64,000 nt of DNA from Hemileia vastatrix (taxonomy: Eukaryota > Basidiomycota > Pucciniomycetes > Pucciniales > Zaghouaniaceae): the NCBI GenBank assembly GCA_030280995.1, contig JASXTE010000010.1, forward strand, positions 21,345,823-21,409,822. Direction: 5' to 3'. A program made the position numbers and the translations under genes. The notes beneath the pieces were generated by a model. It was not told the DNA's origin. It ran no database searches and saw only the letters and a list, made by a program, of their open reading frames with translations. Of the stretch, positions 9,561-22,741 are shown in pieces; positions within the stretch are counted from its first letter, which is position 1; each line of letters begins with the position of its first letter.

Positions 9561-12107
9561 CTGGTTCATCAGTACTCATAATGATACTCACTCATTTGGA
9601 TAACTCAATCTTTGATAGATATGGTGCAACTAACTTTATGAAATGAAGATGTCAAATGGATCTATTTTATCTTATGGCTAAAGAAAGGTGGAAATTTTAA
9701 AAAAAATAATTGGTAAAGATTGTAAATACTGGAAATAAAGGTGCTAAGAATTTCTGGAAAATATTAAAAATTCTGACAAATTTTTGGAGTGGTTTAGAGG
9801 GGTAGAAATTAATTTGAATTTTGTGATGCTGAATCTTTTGAATATCAATAGGAGCTAGATTATTAGTGGGTACCTTTGGTAGACTATTTTGGTGAAAGCT
9901 TGGATAACCTTATGGATAGATTGGAATAAATTTTCCTTTGGTTCAGTTGGTGAGGAGCTGTCAGCCAGGCTGCTAGACTTACCCAGTAAAATAATTAATT
10001 ATTTACTGTATGAAGCCACACCTTATTATTTTAATTTTATTAATTATAATTTATTTACATTAAATTTACCTATAACAAATTAACTAATTACAAAATGGTA
10101 AAGTTAGTGAATAATTAAAATCAATATTAAAATGTCCCTTATATTTCTACTTTCTAACACTGTGCTCAACGAAAGGTTTAAAGAAATAGAAATTAATATT
10201 AAAATAAATTACAATAAAAATTTAAATAAAATTAACTATCTATAAAAAAATCATATTTCTTATTTAAAATTGACATTTACAGTAAATTTTAAATACATTA
10301 ATTTATTTCTGTCAATACAGTAAATACACTTTTCTGACACCTTCTTTTTGGAACAACCTTATTAATTGGAATTGTTTTTCTGGATTGTTCTTTTCTTCTC
10401 TCATACTACCGTATTTAAGATTTTTAACACCGTGCTTTGTCTATCCTTTGCCTATATAAGGCCTTCCTTTCTGGCTGTTTTGATTCATTCCATTACTGAT
10501 TTATTTATTAAAACTACTCACCATATTTATTAATATCTTTTATTGCTTTAGTATTTACATTCATGTAACTCTAAACCATTAATTATAATAATAATTTAAA
10601 ATTCTACCTCTTTTCTATTGAGTAAAAATTCTATAAGATAATTAAATATGTACCCAAGTTTTAATTCCATCAATTCGGACCACCTTGAAAAACCTTCTAG
10701 ACTTGAAAGATCCCTTGACAGGAGCCCACTCTATCATGCCGTGACAAAGTAGAGACTGGTAGAGAAGAGTCTTAAGGGATTCAAACCTTACTCTCAGTAG
10801 TGGAATCATAACAAGGTAAATAAATTTTATTTCAAGATTATTTTATCAAATTTAGAGAGAAAATTAAAATCAACCAGACATCATAATTTATCAGCACTAA
10901 TGAATCAAATTTTAAAGAAGAAAAGAATAGTAAAAACAAATAATCACTTTTGAATCTTTCTACATCAGTATCAAAACTTTGAATTATTATCCTTCTTATC
11001 TTAAGATCTTCATTATTATTGAAAGGAGTTTTTTCAAAATAGGTTAAAATTTTTGTTTCATGTCATCACAAAAGTCTAGAAAGAGATATCTATGAAACTT
11101 AGGATAATAATTAATATAGTTAATTTGAACCTAGCTAAAATCATCAGTATTGGTGATTTAAATAACTTGAAAGGAATTTCGGAGTTTGAAGAGGATTATG
11201 ATGATGGATTTGGAATCAGCATGGTGGAATATAAGGATCAAAAATAATAACTAAATCCTTGAGCAAGTCAATAAAGCTTCAGCAAAGCTGAATGGAGAAG
11301 CTTGCATGATGGGATTAGGATATTGAGATGGGTGAGGGAGCTCAGGATTATATTTTTTAGAAGAAGAAGCTGTTTTGGCCTTAATGTTTCTGAAGAAAGT
11401 GGGAATTTTTGACAATCTCCTTTTGAAAAAAGTTGGATCAGGTAAAGCTGCTGGGAAAGTATAGACATTAGTCCTGGAAGGAATTATTGGACAGTTGCAT
11501 TTGATTTTATTGATCCTGAAAAGATCACAGGAAGTTTTTCAAGGAAGAGATTCAAGGAAGGCCAGTATTTGAGATTAGACAAGAAACCTGGCATTTGGTG
11601 CCTAATTTTCATGGGACAGATAGTTGCTTTAAAAACATTTTGTGTTGATTTTGATGATAAAGATGAAGTGAAATAAGTTTTTGGGAGTAGATTGGAGATG
11701 ATGATTGAAGAGGTTGAAGAGGAGATGAATATGTGTTCAATCAAATATTTAATTTAAGAATGGGAAATTTCTTCATTAAAGGGAGGAAGTGGAAGTCTAA
11801 AGATTAATATGGAGCTCAGGATTATTTTATGAATTTTGAAAGCCCATTTTATTTAAAATATTTTTTATTATTAAAATAATGGAGGGTTTAGTTTCAAAAA
11901 TGGGCTAAATATACAAGTCAAGAAAGATCAATTATTTATTGGTCATGGAGTGCAAGTAAAAGTCTAAAAGTAAATGGAAATAAAATATAGGAGTCTCAAG
12001 AACATTTGGAATTTTCTTGGAATTTTTAATATTTTTCTTATATTTTTAAAAACTTTATTAAGTATTTTTAATCTTTGATAATTTAGTAAACTTTAATGAT
12101 TTTTAGC
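9561..12107. other. Unassigned AT-rich region
   Basis: No gene, LTR pair or TIR pair could be supported in these 2.5 kb. Open stretches such as the minus-strand ones at 11268-11468 and 11484-11744 are short and match nothing I know. It may contain decayed retrotransposon sequence. Confidence 0.4.
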
Positions 12108-12110
12108 TCA

Positions 12111-12293
12111 CACTACAGAACATGTTTTTTTTGCCATGGGGCGCAACAATTACACAAAAGTTACAAAAAAATTGTTTTTTACACTTAAGACCCACCTAAG
12201 ACATTTAAGTTCCAAAAAAAATTTCTACTTAACTGTTACATAATTGTTGCACCATTGTTGCATCCCAAGACAAAACAAACATTTATTGTAGTG
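12111..12293. mobile_element. CACTA-like MITE, 183 bp
   Basis: The left end is CACTACAGAACATGTTT and the right end, reversed, is CACTACAATAAATGTTTG. The imperfect inverted repeats continue inward (GCAACAATT on both sides). It is flanked by TCA at 12108-12110 and 12294-12296, a 3-bp target duplication. CACTA-type ends with 3-bp duplications indicate the CMC/CACTA superfamily; the element is far too short to encode anything. Confidence 0.7.
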
Positions 12294-12296
12294 TCA

Positions 12297-12733
12297 GTGA
12301 ATAGGGTTGTGCAGGATGCCAAAACTTAATGGAGGGTTCCCCAGATGTAACCCTATTATCTGTAAATTTTGTAGATTTTTATTAAGTTTTAAGGTTATAA
12401 TTGAGTCCAGAAGTCCATACAACCTCCAGTATTCTCCAGAAAAGCTCCAAGATGCTCCAGCCAGAAAAGTAGGACATGTGACTTATCTATGCATATAAGG
12501 GATGTAGACTAAAAATTACAGGAAAGAAGCTAACAAATAATAATGTATATCTAACAACTACCATATTCCTTTACATAACAATTCATAAGTTCTATATAAC
12601 AACTCATAAGTATATACATATATGGTACCATTGTAAAGGTCCCATCTTCAGGGACTTGATTATAATGCTTTATAAAAACATATAAGTCAATCATTTATAT
12701 TAATTTTCTAAGTAAAAATTCACTGTTCTATTT
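12297..12733. other. Unassigned flank of element D
   Basis: AT-rich sequence with a CTCCAG-rich patch near 12425-12460. No gene is supported; the 63-codon open stretch at 12307-12498 has no recognisable features. Confidence 0.4.
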
Positions 12734-12738
12734 CTTTT

Positions 12739-13914
12739 TTTCAGCCTAGGTATATCCAGGACTGAGTAACTCTTATTTTTAAAATAAGATAACCTTAAAT
12801 ACATTAAGCTTATATCTTAAAAACAAGGTTAAAACACTTATATATATGTTTATAATACATATATATATAATTATTACACTATTATATAACTTATAGTAAT
12901 TTAAATAGCCTATCCATAGCCTAATAATACTTATTAAGGTGTTAATGGAGTCATAATATATTTATCTTAAGTGATATTAAGTAATTATTGACATAAATAA
13001 GCCTATATGTATACATAAATCTCATATTCAATGAAATGTGCAGTATATTATGTATATTTAGGTCTATAAGTGGGTTTTAGCCTCTTAATAGCCTATAAAC
13101 TTTGTTTTTCTGCTTATTTTAGGTCATATGGACGTATTCAGTGGATTCACAATGCCTACAGAAGCATATACATCTATTTCAGGCGCATGTACTCAGTTTG
13201 GACAACTTAATCTGTTTCCTTGGATGGATATTCATGGATTTACAGGTTGGGAGGTCATTTCTGGGTTAATATGGATGCTTGGGGATGTTATTGGGGGCTT
13301 GGACATTTAATTTTTTCCTTTATATGCTTTTAGTTTCATTTTATTCCTTTTGGATTAGTTATTTTACCTGTTTCTTTATGGTATCCGCTTTTATCTGGAT
13401 TTTCTATTTATGGTATGGGTCTGTGTTATCATTAATTGTGATGGAGGGTCCTTACTGGAGGTCTGGGTGTTGAATATGCTTGAAGTTGACGCCATGGGGA
13501 GGTGATGGGCCCTCACAGTGCTGTAATTGCTGGGGATAGCAGTGACATCATCTGGATTGAAGGTCTGTGCACTCCAGTGGATTTTGGTATAAGTAAGGAG
13601 GGATTTGACAGGTTATTGATCATCACTTACTTACTAAAAATCAATTAAACATTTAAAAAAAATTATTATCATTTAAAAATATATTATAAAGCCTTTATAA
13701 ATTGATATTATCATTATATAAGCTATAACTATATTTTATTTATCTATTTTCCACCACTAGCACAAATTTGAATCCAAGTATTGTGAAGTTTTATTTGAGT
13801 ATAACTATTTTATTAGTCTTCCCCTGAGGTTTAATCACTAAATCATTTATCAATAAGTAGTAGGAAAATTAATAAATACTATTAAATCATACTTATATAC
13901 TAGATACACTGACA
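12739..13914 (+). repeat. 5' LTR of element D
   Basis: It aligns over its whole length with 18046-19223, with scattered substitutions. It ends in ACACTGACA as the 3' copy does. The start is less clean (TTTCAGCCTAGG against TGTCCGCCTAGG), so the terminal TG appears mutated. Confidence 0.85.
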
Positions 13915-14422
13915 ATTGGGGGTCTTTCCTTAGTTTTACTTATTATTTAGTATAAGCCTTGGGACATGATTTTTACTTTAGTATAGCTCAAAAAAACCTA
14001 ATATTTGGGTCTTCTGCACATAAGTGCGTCATCATAACTTAGTTATTGCAGAAAAGTACCCTTATAATAATTGTACTAATATTTTATAATAAACATTAGG
14101 TATTTACAGTAGTAACTGTACACAATATAAACCCAATTTCACTTGGTATTTTGTCACCAATATAACACCTCATTAAATTGGTATTTTGTTAAAGATTGGT
14201 AAGCTAATTTTTCACCCTTATAAAGGTCTAGTTAAACTTATTATTTTATTTTTAACAGATTTTTTCTATTTTTTCTTATATTTTATTTAAATAAATAAAG
14301 ATTTAAATTCAGGGTAAGCTCCAGAGCTTTTATTAGTAATCTTATTGTTAATAATTCTTGTCTACTGATTAACATAAAGGTTTTCTCTTTTGTAGACATA
14401 AAATATTATTATTCTTATCAAT

Positions 14423-16118
14423 ATGAGTGCTCCCCAGGATAATGTAAGTGAAAAGCCTGCTTATAATACCAGGTCTAAAGCTTATAAAAACATTGCTCCA
14501 GGACAAAACCATGGAGGGTCAATCATACCCCCAGCCAGAGTAAATGAGTATAGAGGAAAAACACGCCCTCTTAAAAAATATTACAATAAAAAAGACGTCT
14601 CCTCCTCTGCAGGATCAACTGTCCAATCTTGCAAAACAGATCCTGAAGTTGGAGGAATCAAAGTCTCTCATGCTGAAGAAAGTAGAGCAATTGCAGAAAA
14701 ATTGCAAGGTAGGATTTCAACAGATGAATCAAACCTTGGTAGAGCTAAAGGGAGGCCAGCCAAGTCAGAAACCCCCTACCCCAGGAGGGTCACATCACTC
14801 CCAGGAGAAAATTCTGGTAGACAAATGGAAGTGGGATTGGTTCCATCACCAATGGTCCAGTCACAGCTGCAACAGAGATCCTCCTTCTCATCAGACTTCC
14901 TCAGTTCACCACTACAAAGGAAAACAAAAGCGCCAAAAATCAGGAGTGGCACAAATCCCTTGGTAAGTAGATTACCCTCTCAGCTTGAACACAATAGTGA
15001 TGATTACAATATAGGTAATATTATTGATGTCAAATCTTTACAGAGAATTGAGGAGGACTTAAGAAGATTAGGTTTTGATGTAGATACACCTGACTTGTCT
15101 TTTGTCAATAACAAAAGTACTATTTATAATAATAATACAGTTAATCCTCAGTTGCCACCACTTTCTAGTGAGATGAAAAGTTCAAAAGATAGTGAGAGAA
15201 TTGAGAAGGAAGACATGGAGTATTTTAAAAATAATCCAACTTTCCATAGAATTGTTTCAGCATTGTGGAATATAATGACTGATTGTGAGGAACAGACAGT
15301 TAAGCTCACAAGTGATACAATTTCATCCTTAACATTGAACATTTCTCAACTGGCAACAGGAAATAAAGAAGTAGAGAATGAACATCTGTCTCTAACTCTT
15401 AAGTATGATTCTTTGAGTAATGAATATAGTGAACTTTCAAACAAATTCTCTGAGTTAGAAAAGTTGTATGAAGCAAATTTATTAAAAACTAAATCAAGAA
15501 CTAAGTTATCTTTTGCCCAGACAAATCAAAGTGTCTCTGAGCTGCTACAAAGATTGACTAAAATTGAGATTGAAACTGCCAATCTACTAATGAACCAAGA
15601 TAATCATAAGTATACTCAGTATAATAATAATCCTTTCATTGGCAAAAGTGAATCTTATTCCTTCCATATACCACCACAACTAAAACCATCTGGTGGTAGT
15701 GTCAAATCTGAAAATGTAAGTCACAAATCCGTACAGGAGGAAATACAAGACCATTTATCAAGAGTAAATGAGTTATCAAATTTACCTAAGATTAGTGAAA
15801 TAAAATCCAATCAGAAGAACTGGCCTAAGATAGATCAGTACCCAACTTATGATGGGGAAGCCAGCTCTGATTGGCAACATTTTATCCTATGAATTGACAA
15901 CTTGAAATTCTCATATAAGTTACCAGATGAAGAAATAAAATCAAAATTGATCTCTTAATTTAAGGGTGTTGCTTTATTATGGTTTGAAGCTGTTTTGAAT
16001 GAGGGTAAAGATCACTCTTGAGATAAATGGAAAAAATTAATTGAAAAACAGTTTGGAAGTTCTAAATTCAGACTCACTCAGGAGAGATTATATGAGAAAA
16101 CTAGGTATAATCCGTTGA
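14423..16118 (+). pseudogene. gag: gag of element D (degraded)
   Basis: The start is the ATG at 14423 and the frame is open to 15892. The N-terminus has YNTRSKAYKN and is basic. The middle (about residues 290-390) is Asn/Ser/Leu/Glu-rich and likely coiled coil. The C-terminal part, NWPKIDQYPTYDGEASSDW then FKGVALLWFEAVL and KKLIEKQFGSSKFRLTQERLYEK, is the typical gypsy capsid signature. Stops at about 15890, 15957 and 16019 interrupt it. The reading ends at the internal deletion near 16115. Confidence 0.75.
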
Positions 16119-16130
16119 ATGGTGACAAAC

Positions 16131-16520
16131 CTAAAATTTGAATTAATAACTGACTGTAGTGCAGTTAAGTCACTCTTAAACATGAAAACTCCTAATAGAC
16201 ACATGTTTAGATGGAAATTAGCTGTACAAGAATACAGAGTACGGATGACTATTACACATAGAGCAGGAACATTACACTCTAATGTAGATTTTCTATCTAG
16301 AGTACTTCTGCCTAATAATGATGATAATCCTTCTTATGTTCTTGAGTCAGAGATTATTAAAATTTATGGCATTTATATTGTAGATCTTGAGGATGAATTT
16401 ATGCAATCAATACTTAACATGTATGCTTCAGATCCTGACTTGAGTAAACTCACTACAATATTAAATGAACTTTCTAATGCTTCAATGAATTTTTTAATAA
16501 AAGCATTACCAAATAACTAG
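16131..16520 (+). pseudogene. pol: RNase H C-terminal remnant of element D
   Basis: The segment contains FELITDCSAVKSLL, then MFRWKLAVQEY, TITHRAGTLHSNVDFLSR, the usual end of Ty3/Gypsy RNase H and its connection to integrase. It follows gag remnants directly, so the protease, reverse transcriptase and first half of RNase H have been deleted. Confidence 0.8.
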
Positions 16521-16612
16521 AAGAGGCATTAGAAAAAGGAAAGTTTTCCCTTGAGGATGTTTTTATATATTACAAGAAAAAATTAAGTAATGTAATTGTA
16601 ATTTCCCATTCA

Positions 16613-17900
16613 ATGAAGGGGTTAATGTTAAGTATATGTCATGATGATATCTTAGCAGGTCATTTTGACTACCATAAAACATTAACCAGAGTAAAAAACA
16701 CAGCTTGGTGGATTAACATGTCTGAGGATGTTCAAAAATTTGTTAAGACATGTGATTCTTGTCAAAAATCTAAAAGATTAACAGGCAAAACAGCAGGTTT
16801 ATTACAACAAATTGAGCGACCAAAAGCTCCATGGGAAATAAGTAACATGGACTTTGTAACAGGTTTTCCAACAGCAGGGCATAAGAGTTATAACTCCTGC
16901 TGGGTAATTGTAGATAGATTGACAAAAATATGTAAATTTATTCCTACCCACAAAGAGGTTTCTTCAAAGGACTTAGCTTTTTTATGGTGGACACAAATGT
17001 TAAATATAGCAGGTTTCCCCAAAGCAATAGTCTCAGACAGAGATCCTAAATTTACTTCTGAGTTCTGAACATCACTTATGGATGTTTCAGGTTGTCAATT
17101 AAAACTTTCTACAGCACACCATCCACAAACTGATGGGCTAGCAGAAAGAATTATACAAACTTTAGAAGATATGATAAGAAGATATTGTGCTTTTGGTCTT
17201 AAATTTAAAGACAATGACAAATTCATGAATGATTGTGTAACCCTTATCCCAGGTTTAGAATTTGCATACAATAGTACAGTACATTCTGTCACTGGCAAAA
17301 AGCCTTTTGAGTTATGGTTGGGTTATGTACCTAATACCCCTGCTAAAACTCTTAATAAATTACCTAGATTGTATATCCATCCAGGCACTAAGTCTTTTCT
17401 TCAGATGCAAGAATTATGCAGAAAACATGCTCAATAATGAATAAATAAGGCATTTGAGTATGAGAAGAAAAGATGGGATAAAGCCCATAAGGAAAAAATG
17501 TTCAAAGAGGGTGATGAAGTCCTTATTTCTACACTACATTTCAATTTAAATGGTAATGTTAAATTGAAGGATCAAATCATTGGAACATTTGTAGTTAAAA
17601 AGATGGTTGGTAACAATGCTGTTGAGGTTATTCTATATGCCCCATATGATAAAAACATCCAGTATTCTCTTTTTCTCTTATAAAGCCATACCATTCTAAT
17701 GATACTGCTCTATTTCCAAGAAGATCTGGAACACATAAACAGTAACCTGAAGAAATAGTTGAAAAGGAAGATATTGAAAAGATACTTAAAAAGAGACACC
17801 TTACAAAAGAAAAGGGGGTTGAGTATCTATTAAGATTTAAAATTAAATCAAGTGAATATGACCAGTGGATTACAGAAAATTGAAATCTCTGATCTTAAAA
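16613..17900 (+). pseudogene. pol: Integrase and chromodomain-like tail of element D
   Basis: The zinc region is CHDDILAGHFDYHKT followed by CDSCQKSK. The catalytic residues are D in NMDFVTGFP, D in VSDRDPKFTS and E in AERIIQTLEDM. A TGA at about 17066 interrupts it, and there are TAATGA stops near 17436. A further piece (17498-17683) is the GPY/F-like region. The stretch at about 17745-17882, with IEKILKKRHL and GVEYLLRFKIKSSEYDQW, resembles a chromodomain. The element would have integrated at chromatin-marked sites. Confidence 0.8.
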
Positions 17901-18045
17901 ATCTCTTGAAAAAATTTAAATCCAAATAATACTGTTTAATTCAGTATATGTATCATAGAAATTTTTAAAATTATTTTTCTATTCACTCCTTACCTTTAAT
18001 TAAAATGTCTTAACATTTTTTTTATTGTTTTTTTGGGTGAGTGAG

Positions 18046-19223
18046 TGTCCGCCTAGGTATCTCCAGGACTGAGTAATTCTAATTTTTAAAAAAAGATAAC
18101 CTTAATTACATTAAGCTTACATCTTAAAAATAATGTTAAAACATTTATATATATGTTTATAATACATATATATATAATTATTACACTATTATATAACTTC
18201 TAGTAGCTTAAATAGCTTATCCATAGCCTAATAATACTTATTAAGGTGTTATTGGAGTCATAAAATATTTATCTTAAGTGATATTAAGTAATTATTGACA
18301 TACGTAAGCTTATATGTATACATAAATCTCATATTCAATGAAATATGCAGTATATTATGTATATTTAGGTCTATAAATGGGTTTTTAGCCTCTTAATAGC
18401 CTATAAACTTTGTTTTTCTGCTTATTTCAGGTCATATGGACGTATTTGGTGGACTCTAAATGCCTACACAAGTATATACACCTATTTCATGCGCATATAT
18501 CTATTTTGGACAACTTAATCTGCTTCCTTAGATGGATAGTCACGTATTTATGGGTTGGGATATGATTACTGGGTTAATATGGATGCTTGGGGATGTTATT
18601 GGGGGTTTGGAAATTTAATTTGGTTCCTTTATATTCTTTGGGTTTCATTTTATTCCTTTTGGATTAGTTATTTTACCTGTTTCTTTATGGTATGCGCTTT
18701 TATTTGAATTTTCTATTTATGGTATGGGTTTGTGTTATCAGTAATTGTGATGAAGGGTCCTTACTGGAGGTCTGTGTGTTGAATCTTCTTCAAGTGGACT
18801 CTATGGGGAGGTGATGGGCCCTCACAGTGCTGTAATTTCCGGGGATAGCAGTGACATCATCTGGATTGAAGGTCTGTGCACTCCAGTGGATTTTGGTATA
18901 AGTAAGGAGGGATTTGATGGGTTATTGATCATCACTTACTTAGTAGAATTCAATTAAACATTTAAACACAATTATTATAATTTAGAAATATATTATAAAG
19001 CCTTTATAAATTTATATTATCATTATATAAGCTATAACTATATTTTATTTATCTATTTTCCACCACTAGCACAAATTTGAATCCAAGTATTGTGAAGTTT
19101 TATTTGAGTATAACTATTTTATTAGTCTTCCCCTGAGGTTTAATCACTAAATCATTTATCAATAAGTAGTAGGACCATTAATAAATACTATTAAATCATA
19201 ATTATATACTAGATACACTGACA
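18046..19223 (+). repeat. 3' LTR of element D
   Basis: Direct repeat of 12739-13914. It starts TGTCCGCCTAGG and ends ACACTGACA, canonical TG...CA ends. Confidence 0.88.
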
Positions 19224-19930
19224 CTTTTCCTCATCTTAAATAACACAGATTTCACATTTCAAAACTGTTATTATCAATTTTTCAACTGTTCATATCATAT
19301 CAAGTAGACTTATTAGCTAATTTAATTGATAACTTCTTATTTACTGAAAGTGAAATGGTCTTCTTTGGTTTATCCAACTCCTTTGGATTTTTCTTACAGA
19401 AAAGCAACTGTTAGAGTCTTTCTAAAATGTAAGTAATTTTTAAAATAAAAGACTTAAAAAGAGAATTAAAAGACCTTAAAATAATATCTAATTATGGGAG
19501 ATCAACAGCAGAAATTAACACATTAATTATAACAATTTTATACATAAAATCCCCATTTAAAAAAAACCCATATAGCCTGAGAAACCATTGAGAAACCCAA
19601 AATAGGATGTGAAATGTGGGGTGATTGAATGAAGACTCTAGGAAGGCCCTTTCACAGGTAAATCCTTGACTAATTAGCCAATATTAAGCATGGTTGTGAA
19701 ACATGGGCACCAATCTTGAGGTTATGAATGAACTAAGTGCATATAATGAGATCAATGCACTAATAATGAAATTAGAACACTAAATAAGTGCCTCTCACCT
19801 TTTTTAGCATGTTTACACATATGGATCATACACTGTGTGGTAATTTCTATGTGAAATTACTAATTTTGTTAAAGATGAAGCTATGCACATGGGATAAATA
19901 CAGGCATCATAAGGCCAGTACACATAAGCC
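19224..19930. repeat. Rearranged pieces of family F LTR
   Basis: 19295-19430 is an inverted match to 54715-54860 (shared AAGTAGACTTATTAGCT). 19575-19930 is a direct match to 53735-54110 (shared TGAGAAACCC and AAATAAGTGCCT). The pieces are scrambled relative to 53178-55460, so this is an old, broken copy. 19931-20770 shows nothing recognisable. Confidence 0.55.
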
Positions 19931-20770
19931 ATTTCTAGCAAAAAAAATATAAATTTTTAGATGTGTTATTTTTAGAAATTTGAGAAGCCAGATCAACTTT
20001 ACTGAATAAAGCAAATTGATCTGTCAAAGTGAAATTTTAATATTATAAAACTTATAGCACATAAACCATGGGAAATCTAGGGGTGAACTGCTAGCAATCC
20101 CCTCTCTTGAACTTTAGAGTGTCCCTTCATTATTTTAGGTTTATGAATACTTTATAAACACAAGTAAATTAGAGTTGGATTTACATTTATTCTCAGATTG
20201 GCTCAAAAATGAACCTCCATTGATCTCAAGTTATGCATAAGTTGATCAACTATAACCATAATTTTATTCTTCATTGAGCACACATTTAGCACATATTCAT
20301 TCAACATAAGCTTTTGAATATCCAACATAATTATCAATTTAGATGATGAAAATTATTCCTTAACATACCTAAGCATTACTTTTAATCCAAAAGATAAACC
20401 ATAAAATTACAAAAGTAAATTTAATTTACAATAATGATATCTTTTACTACATAATTGCAACAATAGATAAATTTAGCAAATTTTTTTATCACAAATATTA
20501 ATTAATATAGGGATTGAAATAACTAATGCCATTCCTATTTTCATATTTTAAAAAGAATATTGTCACTTCTCATTTCAAATCTATTAAGTCTTTGTAAAAC
20601 TAAATTTTGTATAATTTTTTTTATTTTACCTAAAATATAAGACCTACAGGCTATTGAAAATAAAATATTCAGTTACTCAATTTAAAAAATATTTATATTT
20701 AAATAAAAATAAAAATATTCCTTAAAGTGTATAACCTGAAAGGATTTTATGGAAATTAATGAAGAAATGA

Positions 20771-20985
20771 TTTTTGGTAAAAGTGTCCAGCACAAGTTTG
20801 GCCGAACATGTGCTGGACACTTTTACCAAAAAAAATTTTGATGCCATCAATTATCTTCATTATATGGGCTACTTTTTTGGGTTTTCCTTGCAATTTTTAG
20901 TCACGGGTCTTGTCCAAAGTGTCCAGAACATGTTTGGCTAAACTTGGGCTGGACACTTTTACCAAAAAATAATTTGATGACATCA
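20771..20985. repeat. Hairpin-forming inverted repeat, duplicated
   Basis: 20771-20794 and 20809-20832 are perfect 24-bp inverted arms (core GTGTCCAGCACA) around a 14-nt loop. A second, less perfect version follows at about 20918-20970 (GTGTCCAGAACA...GGGCTGGACAC), and the sequence after each hairpin (ATTTTGATGcCATCAA / AATTTGATGACATCAA) is also duplicated. It looks like the core of a small fold-back element. Confidence 0.65.
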
Positions 20986-21429
20986 AATATCTTCATTGTG
21001 GAAGAAGAAAGATTTGAGATCAAGACCTGATTTCTCCAAGTAGTTGTCTAATTTGGAAGCTCTTTTTGATAGAAGAATAACCAATAGGTGTTGCTTCTCC
21101 TTCTTTGAATAATCTAAAAACATGAACTAAAGATCTTTCTCATTGCATTATAACTGAAGTGGATACTTCATTAAATACTGATCTTTCTCTTGGAAAAATA
21201 GGTTTAAAATTTAAAGAGAATTGTCCAATGCATCTTAAATTTGTAACTTTAATTAAATGAACTGTATAGTGATGGTGTTAGTTTAAAGAAAGAGATGATG
21301 AGAGATAAGTTTTGAAAGAGATGAAAGTAGAGAATATATATAATATTAGATTAATATGTACAATTGAATTTTTCATGTATGTTAATAATTAATGTTGACT
21401 CACATTTTAATAACTAAATACATACAACG
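20986..21429. other. AT-rich DNA without recognisable features
   Basis: No open frame or repeat could be supported. Confidence 0.4.
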
Positions 21430-21680
21430 CGCAATATTGGGGGAGGACTTGTTAGCAAGTTTTCAACCTTAGACTCAAATTTACCATAGACTGAACACAC
21501 ATTAAGCTATTGACAAAGGGATCATACAATCAGGAATTAAAACCACTCAACAGAACAGTTTTAGGTGGGTGTTCAAGTAGAGTTTAGTATGGGTTCAGTA
21601 TGAGTTCAGTCTGAGTTCCATCTGAGTTCTGTCTGAGTTCAGGTTGGGGACTTGCTAGCAAGTCCACCCCTTATATTGCG
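21430..21680. mobile_element. MITE-like element with palindromic ends, copy 1
   Basis: The ends read CGCAATATTGGGGGAGGACTTG and, reversed, CGCAATATAAGGGGTGGACTTG. Each is followed by a self-palindromic core GACTTGCTAGCAAGTC (one change on the left). Copy 2 (55682-55877) is its reverse complement. Between the ends, 21575-21650 holds tandem GAGTTCNGTCT units that copy 2 lacks. No target duplication was found and it encodes nothing. Confidence 0.7.
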
Positions 21681-22479
21681 TAGTGATATAGATAACTTAA
21701 AGAAGTGCATTATTTTAGAGCCTCAGTTTTGTGCCAATAAATTAAAATTAGTTTCTTTAATACTGTAAATGTAAAAAAAATACATTACTATTTTTTCCCC
21801 TTATAAAATATATATATATATTTTCTCCTCCATTAAATTTTTTGAACATTGTCTTATATTTTTTTATTCCAAGGAACTATGAGAAAATTTTTTATTGATA
21901 AGGGCTCAATATCCACTTTTGTCTAGAAAATTTAAAATTATGTGAAAATATTTTTACAGAGTTATATTTTTATTTATAAAATTTTTAAAAAGGATTTAAA
22001 TAGTATGCTTTTTTATATATTTGTGGAAATAAAAATGATAATTGAAATAATATTTCAGACCTAGTATACTATGTTTCATTTAAGATATTTCTACTAATAT
22101 CAAACCTGACCTCTCAAAATTCAATGGATCTAGATATAAAATAAAATATTATGGTATTTTAAGTGTTGTGGCTCAACCATTTCTAAAATTTGGTCCAACT
22201 GATGCTCAACTTGAATTCAAAGCTCTGCTCAAGAAGGGATGAATTGAGGCTCAATATAGGGCCAAATTTTTTTTTTCAAAATTTTTTAATATAATTTAAA
22301 AACAGTTTCCTAATACTTTCACAACATTTCCCCAATGTTTTCCCAACCTCTCCCTGAAAGTTTCAAAGAGAGAGAGCTGCTAGCAGTTCACTTCCTGACT
22401 TCTTGTGGTGATATATCCAAATTTAAGTTATTTAAAGCATATTTATCCATTGTTTCACTATAATAATGAAAAACCAGCT
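21681..22479. other. AT-rich DNA without recognisable features
   Basis: No gene is supported. A TATATATATA run lies near 21810. Confidence 0.4.
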
Positions 22480-22741
22480 TTAGGACCACCTAAAAATTAT
22501 GTAAACTCATGTCCAAGGCTCTTAAAACTACTTTTACATATTCTACCCTAATATTAAGTACATAAGACCTATAAAAGATTGATATATGCATGTATTTAAA
22601 GCATTCTAATGTAATATATTGTATTAAATGATTTTTTTCATTTATGTATAGATATTTTATACCTTCACTTATTGTCCTCATGTGTAATACATGTGTTTAG
22701 GCTATTTTACATTCTTATTTTTTCAGTAATGGGAATATCCA
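22480..22741 (+). repeat. Family F LTR piece
   Basis: Diverged direct match to 54300-54580, including AATATTAAGTACATAAGAC and a shared ending of the type ATATCCAGGCTGA. The minus-strand open stretch here (22490-22681) is incidental. Confidence 0.5.

Larger units (their letters stand above)
12739..19223 (+). mobile_element. Chromovirus family D, internally deleted copy
   Basis: Two LTRs of about 1.18 kb flank gag, the end of RNase H, integrase and a chromodomain-like tail. CTTTT is present on both outer sides (12734-12738 and 19224-19228), a plausible 5-bp target duplication, though it is low-complexity sequence. Protease, reverse transcriptase and most of RNase H are missing between about 16110 and 16135, and several stops are present. 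It is a different family from copies A-C. Confidence 0.85.

Noticed and set aside
10690..10815. Possible tRNA or tRNA-derived SINE (GGGATTCAAACCTTA resembles a B box)
   Set aside because: No cloverleaf with acceptor and anticodon stems could be drawn and the A box is unconvincing.
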